Origin: Anaerolineae bacterium
GTDB taxonomy: Bacteria > Chloroflexota > Anaerolineae > JAADDB01
NCBI GenBank assembly: GCA_015489285.1
Contig: WGAA01000082.1
Location: 1 to 15,003 of the forward strand
Reading direction: 5' to 3'
Length of the DNA stretch: 15,003 bases
The notes beneath the pieces are model-generated. The model saw only the letters and a list, made by a program, of their open reading frames with translations. It had not been told where the DNA came from and searched no databases. The translations under genes were made by a program, and so were the position numbers. Positions 14,544 through 15,003 of this stretch are shown piece by piece (the stretch's first letter is position 1; the number at the start of each line of letters is the position of its first letter).

Positions 14544-15003
14544 ATGACCGTCCGTCATGTTAGCGGCGCTTGTCCGCACGATTGCCCCGACACCTGTGCC
14601 TGGATCGTGGAGGTGGATTCCGAGACCGGCCGCGCGCTGAGGATGCGGGGCCGACCGGATCACCCCGTGACCCGCGGGGTCCTCTGTACCAAAGTCAGCC
14701 GTTATCTGGAACGCACGTACCACCCGGATCGCGTGCTCCACCCGTTACGTCGGGTGGGGGAGAAGGGCAGCGGTCGTTTCGAGCCCATCTCCTGGGACGA
14801 AGCCCTGGCCCTCCTTGCCCGTCGCCTGGGAGATATCCTGGAACGGGAGGGTGGGGAAGCCATCCTCCCCTACTCTTACAGCGGCACCCTGGGTCTCTTG
14901 CAGAACGAGAGCATGGACCGACGTTTTGCCCACGCGTTGGGCGCGTCCCGCCTGGGACGGACGTTGTGCGCGGCCGCGGGCGTGGCAGGGTACGCCTACA
15001 CCG
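14544..15003 (+). CDS. Molybdopterin-dependent 4Fe-4S oxidoreductase (DMSO reductase family), N-terminal part
   Basis: The first 153 codons are visible and the gene runs off the right edge. Cys10-x3-Cys14-x3-Cys18-x29-Cys48, in ACPHDCPDTC and GVLCTK, is the N-terminal [4Fe-4S] motif of nitrate reductase/formate dehydrogenase-type molybdoenzymes, followed by Lys50. The family fold continues with RYLERTYHPDRVLHPLRRVG and FEPISWDEALALLARRL. RTLCAAAGVAGYAYT places Cys142 where periplasmic nitrate reductases have their molybdenum ligand Cys (CMASAVAG). A Cys-ligated molybdenum is therefore likely, though the alignment is by eye. There is no twin-arginine signal at this start, so it is probably cytosolic. 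The substrate cannot be told from this fragment. AAGGAG 7 nt upstream supports the start. Partner subunits, if any, lie off-window. Confidence 0.9.
   Translation, partial: MTVRHVSGACPHDCPDTCAWIVEVDSETGRALRMRGRPDHPVTRGVLCTKVSRYLERTYHPDRVLHPLRRVGEKGSGRFEPISWDEALALLARRLGDILEREGGEAILPYSYSGTLGLLQNESMDRRFAHALGASRLGRTLCAAAGVAGYAYT

Overview
The window (about 60% GC by eye) is densely coded bacterial DNA. It carries one very large secreted or surface protein gene, a GH3-like enzyme/histidine kinase pair, and a block of housekeeping genes (rsmA, surE, rsmG, recF), and it ends inside a molybdopterin oxidoreductase gene. The Thr-Pro linker, the SdrD-B/DUF11/Kelch surface architecture and the gene neighbourhood suggest a Chloroflexota (Anaerolineae-like) bacterium. 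That assignment is an inference from style; the window holds no marker that settles it.

Layout. Positions 1-5618 (minus) are one open reading frame that runs off the left edge, so at least 1872 residues are visible. The order is signal peptide, NHL-type propeller, Thr-Pro linker, LamG-like domain, carbohydrate-binding-like module, three SdrD-B/Cna-B domains, a DNRLRE-like module, a DUF11 domain, a second DUF11 domain with a six-blade Kelch propeller apparently inserted in it, and the start of a fourth SdrD-B domain. Positions 5619-5905 are a divergent control region. For the rightward operon it holds a clear promoter whose -10 box lies at the centre of a perfect 17-bp palindrome.

Positions 5906-9684 (plus) encode a GH3-family adenylate-forming protein and a polytopic membrane histidine kinase, joined by an ATGA stop/start overlap. 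No response regulator is visible beside them. The kinase gene overlaps by 6 bp, tail to tail, a leftward gene for a small unknown four-cysteine protein. That gene lies downstream of rsmA, and surE is further upstream on the same strand. The rsmA-surE gap holds two arrays of degenerate heptamers and a 91-bp nested palindrome whose right arm overlaps the end of surE.

From about 12.3 kb rightward, rsmG and recF form an operon-like pair running divergently from surE. A molybdopterin/4Fe-4S oxidoreductase with its own strong ribosome binding site follows and is cut by the right edge.

Working together: RsmA and RsmG are both 16S rRNA methyltransferases, SurE is a nucleotide phosphatase and RecF a recombination-repair ATPase, so the right half is mostly housekeeping. 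The left half is accessory. The least ordinary parts are the nested Kelch-in-DUF11 surface protein and the GH3-kinase operon with its operator-like promoter.
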